Below, in pieces: positions 1-12,256 of a DNA stretch of 64,000 nt. The notes beneath the pieces were generated by a model that had not been told where the DNA came from, did not search any database, and saw only the letters and a program-made list of their open reading frames with translations. The translations under genes and the position numbers were made by a program. The stretch's first letter is position 1; each line of letters starts with the position of its first letter. This DNA is from Penicillus capitatus (Eukaryota > Chlorophyta): positions 1,302,001 through 1,366,000 of the forward strand of contig OZ287702.1 of NCBI GenBank assembly GCA_965649825.1, in the 5' to 3' direction.

Positions 1-1
1 T

Positions 2-2026
2 GAACATGCCTGGACACTCGATCTCTCCAGTCTGAAAAAAGGCAGTGGCATCAAACTCGATTCTCATATCCATCTCACCCTGGAACGTCTCGTTTTGCTC
101 AACCGGCCAGAGGATGAAGAACAGCAATTCTCATCACTCTCGTACATACATCTCTCAGTCGGTGCAACCATTACCATCGCCCAAAGCTTCATCATCTACA
201 CCGATTGCAAACATGTTCGGCAGAAGTCTGATTTGATGACGACGAAGAGCACAGATGATCCGTATCATTTTTGCGGAACGCGGAAGCTCTGCCGACAACA
301 GATCCATCGAAATCGACAGTACACGATCGACAAGAAGATGAAGAACAGTTGTTTGTCTGGGAATGGATTGGCAGCAGAACTGTTACAAAAAGACGAGGCC
401 AGGGATCAGCCAAAACGGCCAATAAACAGCCTTGCCGTGTTGATTGCCCTGTTGGTGCTACTCTCGGGATTTGTTGTGATGGGCGGCATCATTGTATGGA
501 TGTGTCGTTCAAAAGAGAGTTCCGCACGTGTGCTCGACACCTTTTTTCACCAGGATGAGAAATCCTTCACTGCCAGTGAGACGACGGAAGTGGATTTCTC
601 GATGTCATTGAGACTCGTTGCTTTCGATGATTTCTCTATCGATCTGGATCAACAACTCGGAGTAGGAGGATTTGGAACTGTTTATGCAGGCAGATTTCAA
701 GTAACGCCTGTGCTCTTCTTTCCTCTTCTCTACTCTATTGCCATTGACAGAACCAGAGAGCAGCCATCAAGGTTATCAAGTCCGCTGATGTCCCTGACGG
801 ACACGAAGCGTGTGAAGAAGCAAATCTCTCGATCGGGTTATCGCATCCAAATGTGATTAGATGCTACGCGACGAGGCACGTCAAGATGAAAGACCTCTTT
901 GGTGAGCAGCATCCCCAAGGCAAGGCACCTCCACACGACGCCTGACGATTGATCTGGCGGTCTTTGGCAGGAGATGACGACTGTACACTGATATTCTTGG
1001 AGTACTGCGACAAAGGAGAGTTATCCAGAGCCATCGATCGAGGAGAGTATGTTCTGAATTTCGAATCCTTGCAGCCAAAGATGTGTTCCATCTTGCACTG
1101 TGCCCTCGATGTTGCCAAAGGACTGCAGTATCTCCACTCAAACAGCATTGTCCATGGAGATATCAAACCCGATAACATTCTTTTGAAGACCGATGAACTG
1201 GATCCTCGCGGCTACATTTGCAAAGTACACAGCCCTTTTCTCGTTCCTCTTCTAACAACAGGTCTTTCTGCAGATTTGCGATTTTGGGTTGAGTAAAAAA
1301 CTGGAATCTACTGTGACACGATCGGACACATTGGGTATGATTTCTTACATGCCACCAGAGATGCTACGCAAGGGACGCATTGGGAGATTTACAGATGTGT
1401 ATTCGTTCGGGATGTTGCTCTGGGAGATGGTCACTAGTGATGTGCCCTATTCCGAAGTGGACTACAATCAGATTCTTTCCGAAGCTGTCAATGGCAGGCG
1501 ACCCGGGATTCCAGACACCACCCCAGCAACCATCAGAAGCCTAATCAAAGCATGCTGGATTTCTGACTATCACCGACGGCCAATCGCCACAGACATTGTT
1601 CGTCGTTTGCATCTGGCCCTGTCCGAGTGGTATTCATCGTTTCCGATGCATCCAGTGACAACTGCCATTCCACGATGGCTCAGAACAGGCGGACGAAGGT
1701 CCGAACGCCATTCAATTCTTAACTCAACTGTATATGCCGAGTCGTTGTACTCGGATACTGCTCTCGAGGAACCAAGAGAAAGTCACATACCTCAGAGTAT
1801 CATCAAGAGCCATTCAACCTGTATCCATTCTGAATCCACAGGCCAAGATCTTTTGTTCTCTTTTGCGGGGCGGGCGGGAGCGACTTCCCTTGATTTGAAT
1901 GACAACGGTGAACGGTGTTCGATTCCTTCTCGCTTGCCATCTCCGCATCCCACCATGAATGATGTGGACCATCCTCACTCCTCTCCAACCACGAACGTTT
2001 GTATGACGTCCATTCGAGTTGAATAG
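2..2026 (+). CDS. Receptor-like protein kinase, 5' partial
   Basis: The frame is open from the window edge, so the gene begins upstream. The product has a hydrophilic presumed extracellular part, one membrane helix (about 432-510, ending in a basic stop-transfer stretch) and a cytoplasmic kinase domain. Introns at 701-750, 902-970 and 1225-1273 restore a continuous kinase: glycine loop GVGGFGTVY, AAIK lysine, catalytic HGDIKPDN (HRD variant HGD), CDFG and a YMPPE activation-segment end. The HGD/PPE pattern suits tyrosine-kinase-like (TKL) kinases. The C-terminal ~150 residues are Ser/Thr-rich without a recognised domain. It probably relays an extracellular signal across the plasma membrane; the ligand is unknown. 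Known: kinase fold and motifs. Inferred: topology and role. The stop at 2026 is clear; the N-terminus is missing. Confidence 0.8.
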
Positions 2027-2699
2027 AACTGTCCCTCCCTAGCAGCACTTGGAAATAACAAGCAAACCAGAAGGACATGGACGAATTCAGTTTCGTTGAG
2101 TGGGTAGTGAATGTCTCTTTCTGTGATTCCTTTGACCCCATACACCACGGCAACGATTTGATGGAACGGACATACCAGTAGAGCAGGCATGATGATGAGC
2201 CTTGTTTCTCACGCACTTGCGTCTCTAAGCTATGAAGAAGTCTAGGTCCCCTATATAGCTCTCCCCTGCATTGAAACGTTCTTCTGTGTCATAGTTCATC
2301 TGAACTCAACGTCGAGCTGAACCAAAACCACTTTTACTGTCCATGGGACTGGACTTATCTGCTACATTGTTCGGTTTGAGGATCTTGTCATCATCGTCAT
2401 CATTTGTGAAGTTGATGGATTTCAAAAACTCAGTCAGAGAAATAAAGGACTTCATACACCTGACAGCCTCAATTCTGTTTTGTTTGTCTTTTAAGTGCTT
2501 CTTGTCCAAACCAGGCCACAAAGATGCTGTTGAAAATCTTATAAAGCGCTCGCATACCATCCAACCAAGTCCGTGCTCTATTTATTGTCTATCCATAAGC
2601 TGACCGGACGGAATAGTGAACAATTCTCGAGCATATCATGAGACAAGGGGCTTAATCTTGCCAAATTGATGTTCTTTTCATAAACAGAAGTTCCCTGGT
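2027..2699. other. Intergenic, no gene supported
   Basis: This gap separates the kinase stop from the macro-domain stop (convergent 3' ends). Short ORFs on both strands occur (for example a minus ORF at 2306-2560 with a run of five Asp), but none shows a family motif or splice structure I can defend. Confidence 0.4.
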
Positions 2700-3587
2700 T
2701 CAGCTGAGCGGGATCTTTCGGAACATGGACTCTGCACACTTGAGATATGCTTTCCAAACAGGATCGGAGAAAAGTACAAAGTGTACTTCTTCAACATTTC
2801 CTGCATGTTTTTTTACGGCTTCGAGCGAAATCTGAAATGGGATGACTGCATCATCTGTCAACACAGATCTTAGAAGAGTATCACCTCGGCAGCTTTGTCG
2901 ATCGGATAACCGTAGACTCCACAGCTGATGGCCGGAAAAGCAATGGAGTGGAAGCTTTCTTCGTTGGCCATTTTCAAACAGGCCCTACACAAAGGTCGAT
3001 GATCATACAGGCCACATCGATCGCAGAAACGAACTCGTAGGTCTTTGTCAGTAGAGGACTCGAATCGGCATCGTTGGTGTAGACGGGGCCCACGGCATGG
3101 ATCACATGCGATACAGGGAGACGAAATCCTCTAACTCCCAATCCAAACCAGGCAGAGACGAAAAGGACTTACTCCGTCAGACGTGCTTCGCCTGTCGGAC
3201 ACCTCACACCTGGACGCACTTCTTTCTGCTTTCTACACGCCTCCAGCAAAGCAGGCCCTGCAGCAGTATGGATAGCGCCGTCAACGCCGCCGCCACCCAA
3301 CATGGCCTCATTCGCTGGGAGAAGCAATGCTGCTTAAGGAGAGCAGTTGGCCGAACAGCGAAGAAACCTGCATTGACCATGACATCTCCATGCCACTGAA
3401 CAATGTTGCCCTTGAGCAGGTAAAGATCCGAGTTATTGTTCAGCATAAAGCACTGCGTGTCCTTCGGGTCCACTGCTGTGTCCACTCCAAAGAAACGCTT
3501 TTCTTGACGGCTCATGACGGGACGAAGCCTTCGGAGCGGTCTCGATCGTTGAGAGATGCAGAATCGCGAGATCCGTTGAAGAAGCAT
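2700..3587 (-). CDS. MacroD-type macro-domain ADP-ribose hydrolase
   Basis: Five exons are inferred, with introns 3315-3367, 3131-3172, 2985-3034 and 2832-2884. The joined protein shows the macro-domain signatures in order: [17 protein letters not shown], then [44 protein letters not shown], and [13 protein letters not shown] near the end. This is the MACROD/YmdB-type arrangement that removes mono-ADP-ribose from proteins and hydrolyses O-acetyl-ADP-ribose. The first 25 residues are rich in Arg/Ser with no acidic residue, like a mitochondrial presequence; an internal Met (3514) would give a cytosolic form. The gene starts 78 bp downstream of the TraB stop on the same strand. Family assignment is firm; exact splice sites are from frame continuity. 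Confidence 0.85.
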
Positions 3588-3665
3588 CTAGCCGAGCAGT
3601 CGTCGTTGCGTTCGTGTCACATCGTGCGGCGCAATGAGGCAATATTTTCAAAACCATTTACGATG

Positions 3666-6177
3666 CTACAATAAAAAGTCAACAATGGAGAGACGCGTCG
3701 GATCTTCTTTGAGCTTCTCCCATTCCTTGCACATGCCTCGCACATGTGCTGTACCCACAACGGCAACAATTCTTCTTTCGTGTGGCTGATGATTCTCATG
3801 GCCATTCTGAATTGGAAAGTACATACCGTCTCCTGTTCCCATGGGTGATGCCAGATGATGACTGTCCTCTGGCATGACAAATCGACAGAAAACGCGACCG
3901 TCTTGCACATCTGGAACGTAAGCAGGGGCTCCGCTGCTCACCTCTGTTGTACCATGCAGCATCGGCGATGTGTTGAAAGGGAATGGTGCTTACGGGTGGC
4001 AGTCATGAAGAGATTGCGTGCCATGTACTGGTCGCGTTGGTTGATGACGGGATCCATTGCACCTGGCCAGCCCAGTAAGGCGTCCTCTCCGAAGAGTTTC
4101 AGTGTTGAGTCGATGTCGGACTGAATTGGAACCTTGACGCGTACAGCCTCCTCTATCTGATCCACGGATTGCACTGCAGAAGAAGAGTGACTCTGAGCAA
4201 TTGTAAGATGGGAAAGCGCACATGAGAGCCATCCAATTTCGGCGTATGGACCAAGGACAGGCCATAGAAGCACGACACATCCAATAAGCATCACCCACAA
4301 AGAATTGTCAGATAGTGCATCTGCCATTCGCTGTTACCGTAAGGTGCTCTATGTTTAGCTGCTAGTGTTACCTGGAAACCAGGACTGTCGAGCAAGAGTG
4401 CCAACAGAGACGGCATAGGCGACAGCTAGAGCAAAACGTGCACCCATGCCTGCAAAAATGCTTTCGGCGATGCGTTTCTGACTCACCTACGAAGCATGGA
4501 CGCTGAATCGGATGCAGCGACTTAAGAGGCGAAAGGAACTTGCTCAGGAACATCGAACAGCTGGATTTGAGAGACAGCATTGCGTAAAGATGCTGTCATA
4601 CCGACCCTCCATGCAGCGCCTGGGTCCACTCCGACTTTTCGTCCAGCATCTCCCTGGAACTTTCCATACAACGACGTCACTGCCACTCCAAAGTACTCCG
4701 CAATTCCCTGCAGTCGTCTATACGACTCATAACAATGAAGATCTGATTACCTTCTTCTGTTCATCATCTCCTAGAATGAGTGGAGACTCGTTGTCCGTCC
4801 ACTCTCGCCACAAAATCGGCTTCTGCTTGAGATTCTCTACGAGTGATGCCGTGGCTTCGGCGTCTTGAGGATCCTGCCCTCTGTCTTCGTCGTTTCCTGT
4901 CAAGTTTTGCAGGACCTTGGTGGGAATCATCATTTTCTCCGAGAGCTTGAACGGTCGATTTGCTGGTCGAAAAGGCTCAATGCCCCATCCATAACCACCC
5001 TCTGCTCCTTCCTCGAATCCTACACCGATACCATCGCACGCAAGAAAAAGAGTCCCTCAGAGAACGCACCAGCAACAAGCAGTGGATCTGTTTCTCTCCG
5101 TGCCCGAACGATGACCTCTGTCCTTCCTTGTGCTTCACCGCGGAAAATCGTTACAGCTTCATCCGCCCCTTGGCTTTGGCAGTAGTCCAGAATCGTCTTT
5201 CTCAACTTCAAATAGCAATTCAGACTGACAGTGCCTTCTTTGGACATATCGACAGCAGTCCTTGCCATGTCTTCGATCTTCGTTGGATCTAGTTGGTACT
5301 CCTTCAGACTGCTGTCGATACGAACAGTGATGCTGATGATAGGAGGCAGACTACGGTCCCTCATTTCGAACTCGACCGCACCCAGAGGGGGAATCGTCTG
5401 TACCTCCATTGCACCGTCTGCATCATCAGCATCCATCTGTCCTCATCTGCACGATCTGATAAGCATTACCTCTGTACCTTGCACTGAATGCAGGAGCTTC
5501 TTTTTCGTCCGCCCGTGAAAATGCGGGACGCCCTTTGCTGAAAAGACCTGTCATAAAAGGGATGTCCGGCAGAGAACATATGCTCGGTATCTTCCCACCT
5601 GTTCCCAGTAGCGTCAGAATGTCAGCCTCGATATCTTGTATCTGAATTGGCACGCCTTTTTTCGTCTTTAACAGGGATAGTACTTCTCTCGCATCTGGCC
5701 AGTCATCCGAAAAAGTACTGCCGATAATCGATATCTACAGCCAGATATGTGTCCAGATCAGAATCAGGATCTAAGAGATTATGTAGAACTTTTCGTGCTT
5801 GCCACGTCTGGGAGTCTTGAGTATTGCGATCGACCAACAATCCAACGCGATCTTTGCTCAGTTCCAGACAGACGACATCCGGGACAACAGCATCGATCAA
5901 ATCGTTTACCTGTTCACATACCAACATTCAGAATCCTATATAATGAGAAGAAGGTCGGAACCTGCTGACAAGAAACTTTCGAGACGTGTGAGATGCCCAG
6001 CACGTAACAGTATGTCATCACTCCATCTTTTTCGACTGACAAAATCGCGACTGAATTCTCCAAAGAGGAAGGAATCGTGACTTTTGCCTAAACAGGATGC
6101 ACATTGGAGTCATGAAGTAGCATTGAGGGAAAGGTCGAGGGGACGGCGGGGACACTAGTGGATAGACTGGCGGCCAT
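3666..6177 (-). CDS. TraB-domain protein (TRABD-like), multi-exon
   Basis: The conserved TraB pieces appear in order on the minus strand: a first strand-loop GISHVSK near 6000, PDVVCLELSKDRVGLL near 5850, EYFGVAVTSLYGK near 4680, INQRDQYMARN near 4040 and VAVVGTAHVRGM near 3760. The last two correspond to the ERD...GxGHVxG region of TRABD/PrgY/gumN-type proteins, a family of putative metalloprotease-like fold with uncertain biochemistry. Unusually, two hydrophobic helices (about 4470-4400 and 4310-4250) sit between the core and the C-terminal motif, so the protein is probably membrane-anchored (mitochondrial outer membrane in animals; organelle unknown here). At least six introns are needed and several junctions are ambiguous, especially the first (donor between 6155 and 6110). 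Start chosen as the first ATG upstream of the TraB core. Confidence 0.65.
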
Positions 6178-6193
6178 GGTTGCAATGTGACTT

Positions 6194-6995
6194 CTACCAT
6201 GGCAACGAAGTCCAGGTCTTGAGCTGCGTGATATCCGCGTACTGCTGCGTCGAATTTGATGGATCCGCCAATTGACGAAACCATTCGCCGGACAACGGGT
6301 TTTGACAGAGCATTCCATGATCGGAGAGCGAAACGATTAAAGATCGCATGTTATTGTACGACAGAATGAGTTCGATAAACGAACGGCTAAAGTGATTAAA
6401 TATTTCGATGCTCTTGCAGCGTTCTGCTACGATGGGTAATGAAATATGATTCGCGAGATTCTCGCACATGAAAGACAAGATCCCCATCGTCATCGGCAAC
6501 GTCGCCACGTGCCGAATGACTTTGAATCTGATTCGCGCACCTTTGCTCGGTAGATGTTTGTTTGAAAGCTCGCAAATGTGTACTCGTCGACTCGGTGGTA
6601 GTTTATCCCCGCAAAATTCATCATCACTCTTGCACTCTGCGATACCCAAACGATCAGTGTTTGCTTTGGGGCGAAATCCATTTCATTCACAAAACGTAGA
6701 AAGGACACTCAATGTGTTTCATTGCTATTCTTACAATTTTGACGACGCTAAGCTTACTGTGATGGGGACCATCTGGAGTTGGATGAATGTCAATAACTAC
6801 ATTCAAAGTCTAACGTTTTTTTTTTGAATCCAACTCGGCCAAATCGCCGTTTGGATCGTTGCTCTTGTAGTCGCGATTGCAATTTTGCTTATGTACCGTA
6901 TATAATCTATCGACGTGAAAAGCTTCTGGAACATATTTGGCAGCACAAGTTGTTTGACGTTGACTCATGATTGACAAATATGTCACCCTTTGCAA
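6194..6995 (-). CDS. Possible unrecognised protein, exons uncertain
   Basis: A minus-strand reading frame over 6194-6649 is open for about 150 codons, and a second open stretch lies at 6810-6995. The longer stretch looks protein-like (mixed hydrophobic/charged, Asn-Met-Arg-Ser-Leu segment) and ends only 17 bp before the TraB start codon. It could be a separate gene or 5' exons of the TraB gene. No domain recognised. Coordinates are the outer limits of the open stretches. Confidence 0.25.
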
Positions 6996-8698
6996 CCTTC
7001 TATATTACTCGTGTCTTTGTTTTCAGCTACCCTCTAGCAGAAAATCTCAAGTCTCCGCGTCTATCAGAGCTTTATACATGCGAAACCGTGTTTGTCACAC
7101 GAGGATTGCAAAACAAGAGCAATAGAGGAAGAATGATGAACATAGCTTAAACCAATGTGAAGTGCTGTGTTTCCTTACAGGTAATTAATTGTCAACAGCT
7201 GTTACACAGAAGAAGTTATATCATCCACCTCCATGGGCTGAATAGTAGAGCTTTATCTCCGGAGTCTATCCCGAATTAGGGTCGAGTAACAATCTTAGCG
7301 TTGTTTGCTTTCGAGAGAAGAATACGTCGTTCGATGCATTCTTACGTAATTGGACAAAAACAATTAAGCGATTGTCTTCGTAATGAGTGTAGATCGTGGA
7401 TTTAAGAACTCAGCTATGTGTAGTCTTCTTATGATCTCAAACATTCTTTCCTTAAAACAACGGTGCATACCTTCGAGGTGAAGACTGCGATGACGTCACC
7501 ATAAGACGAGAAAACATCCTGTCTTATGCATTATGGGACCAGCCACAGAGAAGGACGCAGAAAATGGAAAGCTCTGTTTTCATGGCAGATACCAAGAAGA
7601 CGATACAGTGAGACATCGAACCCGTACCTTCGTTGTCGTCCGTTTCATGGAGCGCAGAGAAGGATACCCAGAGGGCAACAGTGTACATCGAAGGCATATC
7701 AACCTTCCGCCGGTGACAACGGCATCCTTTGCCAGTTCCAAACGATAGATGCGCACTCGTTGAGTTCGAACACTCCAGACAGACCAACACAACAAACCCC
7801 CCAGAGTTGCGGAAGAATCTACGACGGCGACAATCGACCTTGAGGCCTTTCCTACTCCTATTTTCTCGCCCGTCTGGCACATCGTGTACTAGACAGTCTA
7901 CGCGGAAAGAAAATGCGCCACGTCGATGGAGACGGAAGCGACTTGCAAAGCGTTTTCAAAAACACATCCGTCATCTACAGTATATCTTTCACTTGTACGC
8001 CCGCTTCAGTCAGCCGACGCACGTTCAACGCACGCACCATTCCATCGTGTTAATGCCATCATTAAATGACGTCGCCCAATGGTCAAGTCTTCTTTGTGCA
8101 TCGGTTGGGACACTCACTCACTGAGTCTCTTCGCCAAACAAGAATAGAACCCAACGATGCAGATCGTCTGGACATCCCTTGAGTTTGGCAAACAGGGAAA
8201 ACATCTGTCGCGTCATGATCTTGTCAGCACCGTATTTAACCCCGTACTGCCTCCCTACTCACAGAATCACAGTGCCACACGTTCATGAGCTCCTAAACTC
8301 CTTTCAAGAAACCCAAAGCGCCGTACAGCTCGTGACCACATCTGTCAAAAGGGAACGAGTCGATCAGATAAATAACAGGCCATTATAACATTAGGTTTTA
8401 TTTCTGAATGCAATCCAACGCGCTTCGACAACTTTGAGAAGTCTCCGCGACGCATTAGCATTTTACATCCACCCACCTTTTCTTAATAGTCAAGCGTAAC
8501 TTGTCGAAAAGACAACACAGCGCCTCTTGTAGGCTTCTCCAACAGACGCGCTTCCTGGTGATCAAGATTAACCGGCGGCATGAGTGAAAACCGCGTTTTG
8601 CCTAGTTCCTGCTGAGCCAACTCGTCCAGACCGATAGAAGTGAATTCAGCTGTTTACTTGTCGACCAAAGGACAATTTTCAAAAAGGCCAGTGAAGAC
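6996..8698. other. 1.7-kb stretch without a supported gene
   Basis: Many overlapping short ORFs on both strands (7524-8124) but no motif, splice-consistent chain or repeat that I can support. AT-rich parts (7020-7450) look intergenic. It includes the upstream region of PTEN copy 1. Confidence 0.4.
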
Positions 8699-10324
8699 AT
8701 GGCGTTCATCCTAAGAAGTGCGCGACACTAAGTGGTCAGTCTGTTGAGTAACGCGGATTTTTATGCTGCAGGGATTATGTCCAAGAACCGCACGCGTTAT
8801 ACAGAAAACGGATTCGATCTGGATTTGTGTTATGTGACGGACCATATCATCGCGATGGGATATCCAGCCGAGTGGGGTCAAGGTAAAGAACGAGGTCTGA
8901 TGTGACAAGGCAATGTTTATGGGTCTACAGGGCTGTTCCGCAATCCACGTTCCGAAGTTTTGCGACTTTTGGAGACGAAGCACGGGGGACATTATCGTGT
9001 GTACAATCTCTGCGAAGAAAAGACCTACGATCCACAGACTCTGGGAGGCAACGTTGTTAGATTTCCATTCGGAGACCAACAGGTAAAGCCTCTCGTTGAG
9101 CTGCATTTGTGATGAAGAGCATCTGTGGCGCAGGCTCCCTCTTTGGGAATGATTGTTGATTTCTGCCAAGATGCAGAGCAATGGTTGCTGGCTGATCCAC
9201 AGAACACAGTGGTCGTCCATTGCAAGGCAGGAAAGGGGAGAACAGGGATAATGATATGTGCTCTTCTTATGCACATGGTACGGCAGAACAGACCAAAGTG
9301 TGAAATCTCACTCTTTTTGGATGCCAGGAGAAATGTGGATTACCCGGACAAGCTCTCGAGTTGTTTGCCAACAGACGCACAACTGATGGAGCCGGTGTCA
9401 CCATTCCCAGTCAAAGAAGGTGCGAAACGCGCTGTGTGACAACACTTGTGGGAAATGCAGACTTACAGATACATTATCTATTTTCATTATTTACTCAGTG
9501 GCAAGGGATCTGTCCATTCGTCCACTGCATTGACGCTTCAGCAGATACAGTTAACTCGTCTGCCGAAGCAAATGCTGTCACGGTTGTTGGTATGTCTGTG
9601 GGTTCGTGATAGCATTACCTGCGAACATACTCTTTTGGCCGAAATTCGATCAGGGAATGCTGGAAGACGCAATGGTGATGCACTGCTGATGAATGTTGAC
9701 CTCACGTTTGTCTGTCTGTACATGACAGTTCAGTCTATGAGATGCACATCCCCTTCGTGTGGTCACTCAGTCATCGGGCACTTACCGGATGGAAAGAAGT
9801 ATCATCTGCTGATCGAAAGTCAAAATCTTTACATCGTTTTTGAAAACGATGTTGGCTCTAATACTGAGTGGAGGGTTCGTGGTGACCTCAAAATCCAAGT
9901 CTATCAGATCGTCCTGATGTGACAGCAGCAGTTGCTCATGCTTTGCAGGTATTCGAGGAGACTCTGTCGAAGCGTAGTTCGTTGTTCTTTACGTGGATGA
10001 ATACGAGCTACATTAAGGAACCACATGTTGTCTTAAGAAAACACGAAATGGATAAAGTGCGGACCGCTTTGACCTTTGGCTGGAAAGACGTTGCATCTCG
10101 GTGCCTAGGTGAACAGCCGCTTATCATCACAAGCTCAACTGAAGGTTTCCTTTTCTGGAGTTCCGGAATCTTTTTCTGCGATTCCGGAAAATATGCAACC
10201 GCACGAGAGCAACAATTTTCTCCATTCCGACGAACATCTGTCGCCACTTGCAACCTCGGAAAACGACTACTCTACAGGAAGCCAACACTTCTTGCCGCCA
10301 GGTATCTATCACACTTGCCGATAA
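8699..10324 (+). CDS. PTEN: PTEN-type phosphoinositide 3-phosphatase, copy 1
   Basis: Nine exons with introns 8718-8771, 8883-8930, 9083-9133, 9278-9327, 9420-9468, 9675-9728, 9899-9948 and 10090-10144 give 404 residues, essentially the length of animal PTEN. The N-terminus fits the PTEN start (MAFILRRIMSKNR..., PIP2-binding basic motif), followed by [21 protein letters not shown]. The P-loop is HCKAGKGRTG, including both lysines typical of PIP3 phosphatases, then the TI-loop GVTIPSQRRY and a C2 domain (about residues 190-340) ending with an FxWMNT strand. The short C-terminal tail is Ser/Asn-rich. It should dephosphorylate PtdIns(3,4,5)P3 at membranes, opposing PI3-kinase. The first-exon start is supported by copy 2 (48952-50593), which splices at the same codon. 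Confidence 0.92.
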
Positions 10325-10352
10325 GTTACTTTGGAAACGCGTGACGTGATGC

Positions 10353-10989
10353 ATATTCTTCCTCCGATTATATGCTTCTGCATTTTCGTCTCTCTTTCAA
10401 TCGAGACGCTAAATGTGACAGAGTCCACCTCAGCCGCTTTCGTCGTAAGGGTCTCTGCCGAAATGATTGCATAGCGCTGCCGGCTAATGGGTTTCTATGG
10501 CCCCGTCTATTCCACGATTCGTTTACTTTTTGCTTCTGCATGTCGAAGAGCTTATGACTCAGTAGCGACGATGACCGCCCTTCTGATTATCACCTCTGCG
10601 AGCATCTGTCTATTTTCCTTTCCACCAACTCAGCTGGCGTTATCTACTCTGGTAGAGAGTAGCGGGGGTTACAAGCACAAAGACAGCATCGTTTCTGTCC
10701 TACCCAAATGGCGATTCTTGTGTATCTGTCAGCCATATCTTTGCAATTGATCCCATAGATGTTATGCGGCATCAAGGCGCTAGGTTACTGAGTCATGTGT
10801 GATGTAGTTGTTCCGACATCTTCAGCTTCTCTGCAACAGCCAGAAATTGACGATTCGATGTCTTCCGGAAGTGCCCTATCCTCTGCCCTGACATCAGATG
10901 TGACCATTCCTCTTTTCTCATCGGACGCGACGGATACATCATGGAAGAATTTAAACATCATCTGGGATCGTTTTTGGATGCGTATTTGA
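10353..10989 (+). CDS. Candidate secreted/membrane protein, low confidence
   Basis: A start at about 10353 opens a hydrophobic signal-peptide-like segment (MHILPPIICFCIFVSLS), followed by a GTAAGG donor. Downstream, short frames read like an extracellular protein (Asn-Ser-Ala-Gly-Val-Ile-Tyr near 10628, a Cys-containing stretch near 10700) and a Ser-rich tail ends at 10989. The exon chain cannot be fixed by eye and no family is recognised. It follows PTEN copy 1 by under 40 bp on the same strand. Confidence 0.25.
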
Positions 10990-11639
10990 GCTGAAAATAC
11001 GAATCTCTCGCAGTCATGTTCTGCAGGTTAGAGCATCGTAGATCTTTCACTCCCTTAGCGTCTATGTCTGCCTGAATAGTGACTACAGATCTGATAAGGC
11101 ATGCATAGTTTTGTCCGCTATCTCTCTAGCCTTACAGAATTATCCGTTCCACCAAAAATGGAATAGAGTTTACCAAATTCACACGGCGGTATTTGTCTTT
11201 CGTCCCTTTGGAACTCGGTTGAGGAGATGGACGACTCAGATGGTGTGAAGTTTGAGGTTCTTGAAGTTGCCTGTGCCTTCGTAGCGTGTAGCCATTTGAA
11301 GAAGTCGGTGTAGGTTGCAGTTTTGATCAGTCCCGTGGATAATTCTCAATGCTCATTGGGTCGATTCGTATAGATAGACACCACGCCTTACCAATGCATA
11401 CGCTCTCCTCTCTCGTACGCAATCTCAAATCCCCTACTCGCTTGGGCACGAACTCTCGTTTTCGGTTTTTAATTCAGTAAGGTGTGGATCTCGATGCTAT
11501 CAACTTGACGCATTTCGTGCATATACATGTACAAGCATCTACCCACTTCAACGCGGTCGTCTGGCTTGACTGTTGGGTTTTCGCGTACGAGGAGCCGTCT
11601 ATTATAAGCGTTTATTTCTATATGAGATGGACGCTATTT
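10990..11639. other. Intergenic, nothing supported
   Basis: Only short ORFs without family features; no repeat or RNA gene noticed. Confidence 0.4.
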
Positions 11640-12200
11640 CTGTACTCTTTCATGCGTCCGTTCGCGTGAAAAGACGCGAGAATCGTCTGCGAGGTGAACA
11701 AACGGCAAGCGTTCGGGGAATCGACGACAGAAGCTGGAGTACTTGAATAAATTCAGTGTAGATCGGACGAGACAGAAACCCACGCAGATTGACAGTAGAC
11801 TGCGCGATAGACGAGATCCGTGCATATCGCTTCACAAATACGGAGTCTTGACAGCGCCCCTTTCGACGGGAGCAGTTGTTTCGAAGAGCAGTCTTGCATC
11901 ATTCATCCATATCAGGTGCATGACTGTGAGAAACGTAAAGAGTCTCGACACATACGTCAATACAGAGTAAAATGCCTGCGACGCCTGAAACAACTCGGCC
12001 GACGAAAAGCATTCTTTGCCGTGGAGTAGAGCGAGATTTTCGCGTCGCGGACGGCCTGCATACGAAATCGAGGGATGCTGCCTGCACCGGGAAGCATTTG
12101 TGTACACGACACAGCTACGGTTACTCGAGTGCCGTCAAGCTGTATGAACCATTTCTTCGAGGCTATGGGTCAGTGCTTCACAAATCGATCGAGGAAACAT
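11640..12200 (-). CDS. Candidate small membrane protein, weakly PEX11-like
   Basis: Minus-strand frames over 11832-12107 and 11634-11825 carry an amphipathic GK-E-FSSAELFQA segment, an Arg-Leu-Phe-Thr hydrophobic helix, a Trp-Met-Asn-Asp-Ala-Arg-Leu-Leu stretch and then a second hydrophobic helix. The order vaguely recalls PEX11 peroxisomal membrane proteins (GKxxFRLG, helix, DxxxW). The frame changes between pieces imply introns I could not place. Treat the PEX11 comparison as a suggestion only. Confidence 0.2.
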
Positions 12201-12256
12201 CGAAGAGCTACGCAAAGAATCCATCCACATTTTGCACCAAGAGGGATAAAGAATCG

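Noticed and set aside
7524-8124. Several overlapping 70-130-codon ORFs on both strands
   Set aside because: No family motif, no consistent splice chain, and coding potential looks equal on all frames.
9278-9439. In-frame continuation of PTEN exon 4 without splicing
   Set aside because: The read-through peptide lacks the TI-loop; splicing 9278-9327 restores GVTIPSQRRY in both paralogues.
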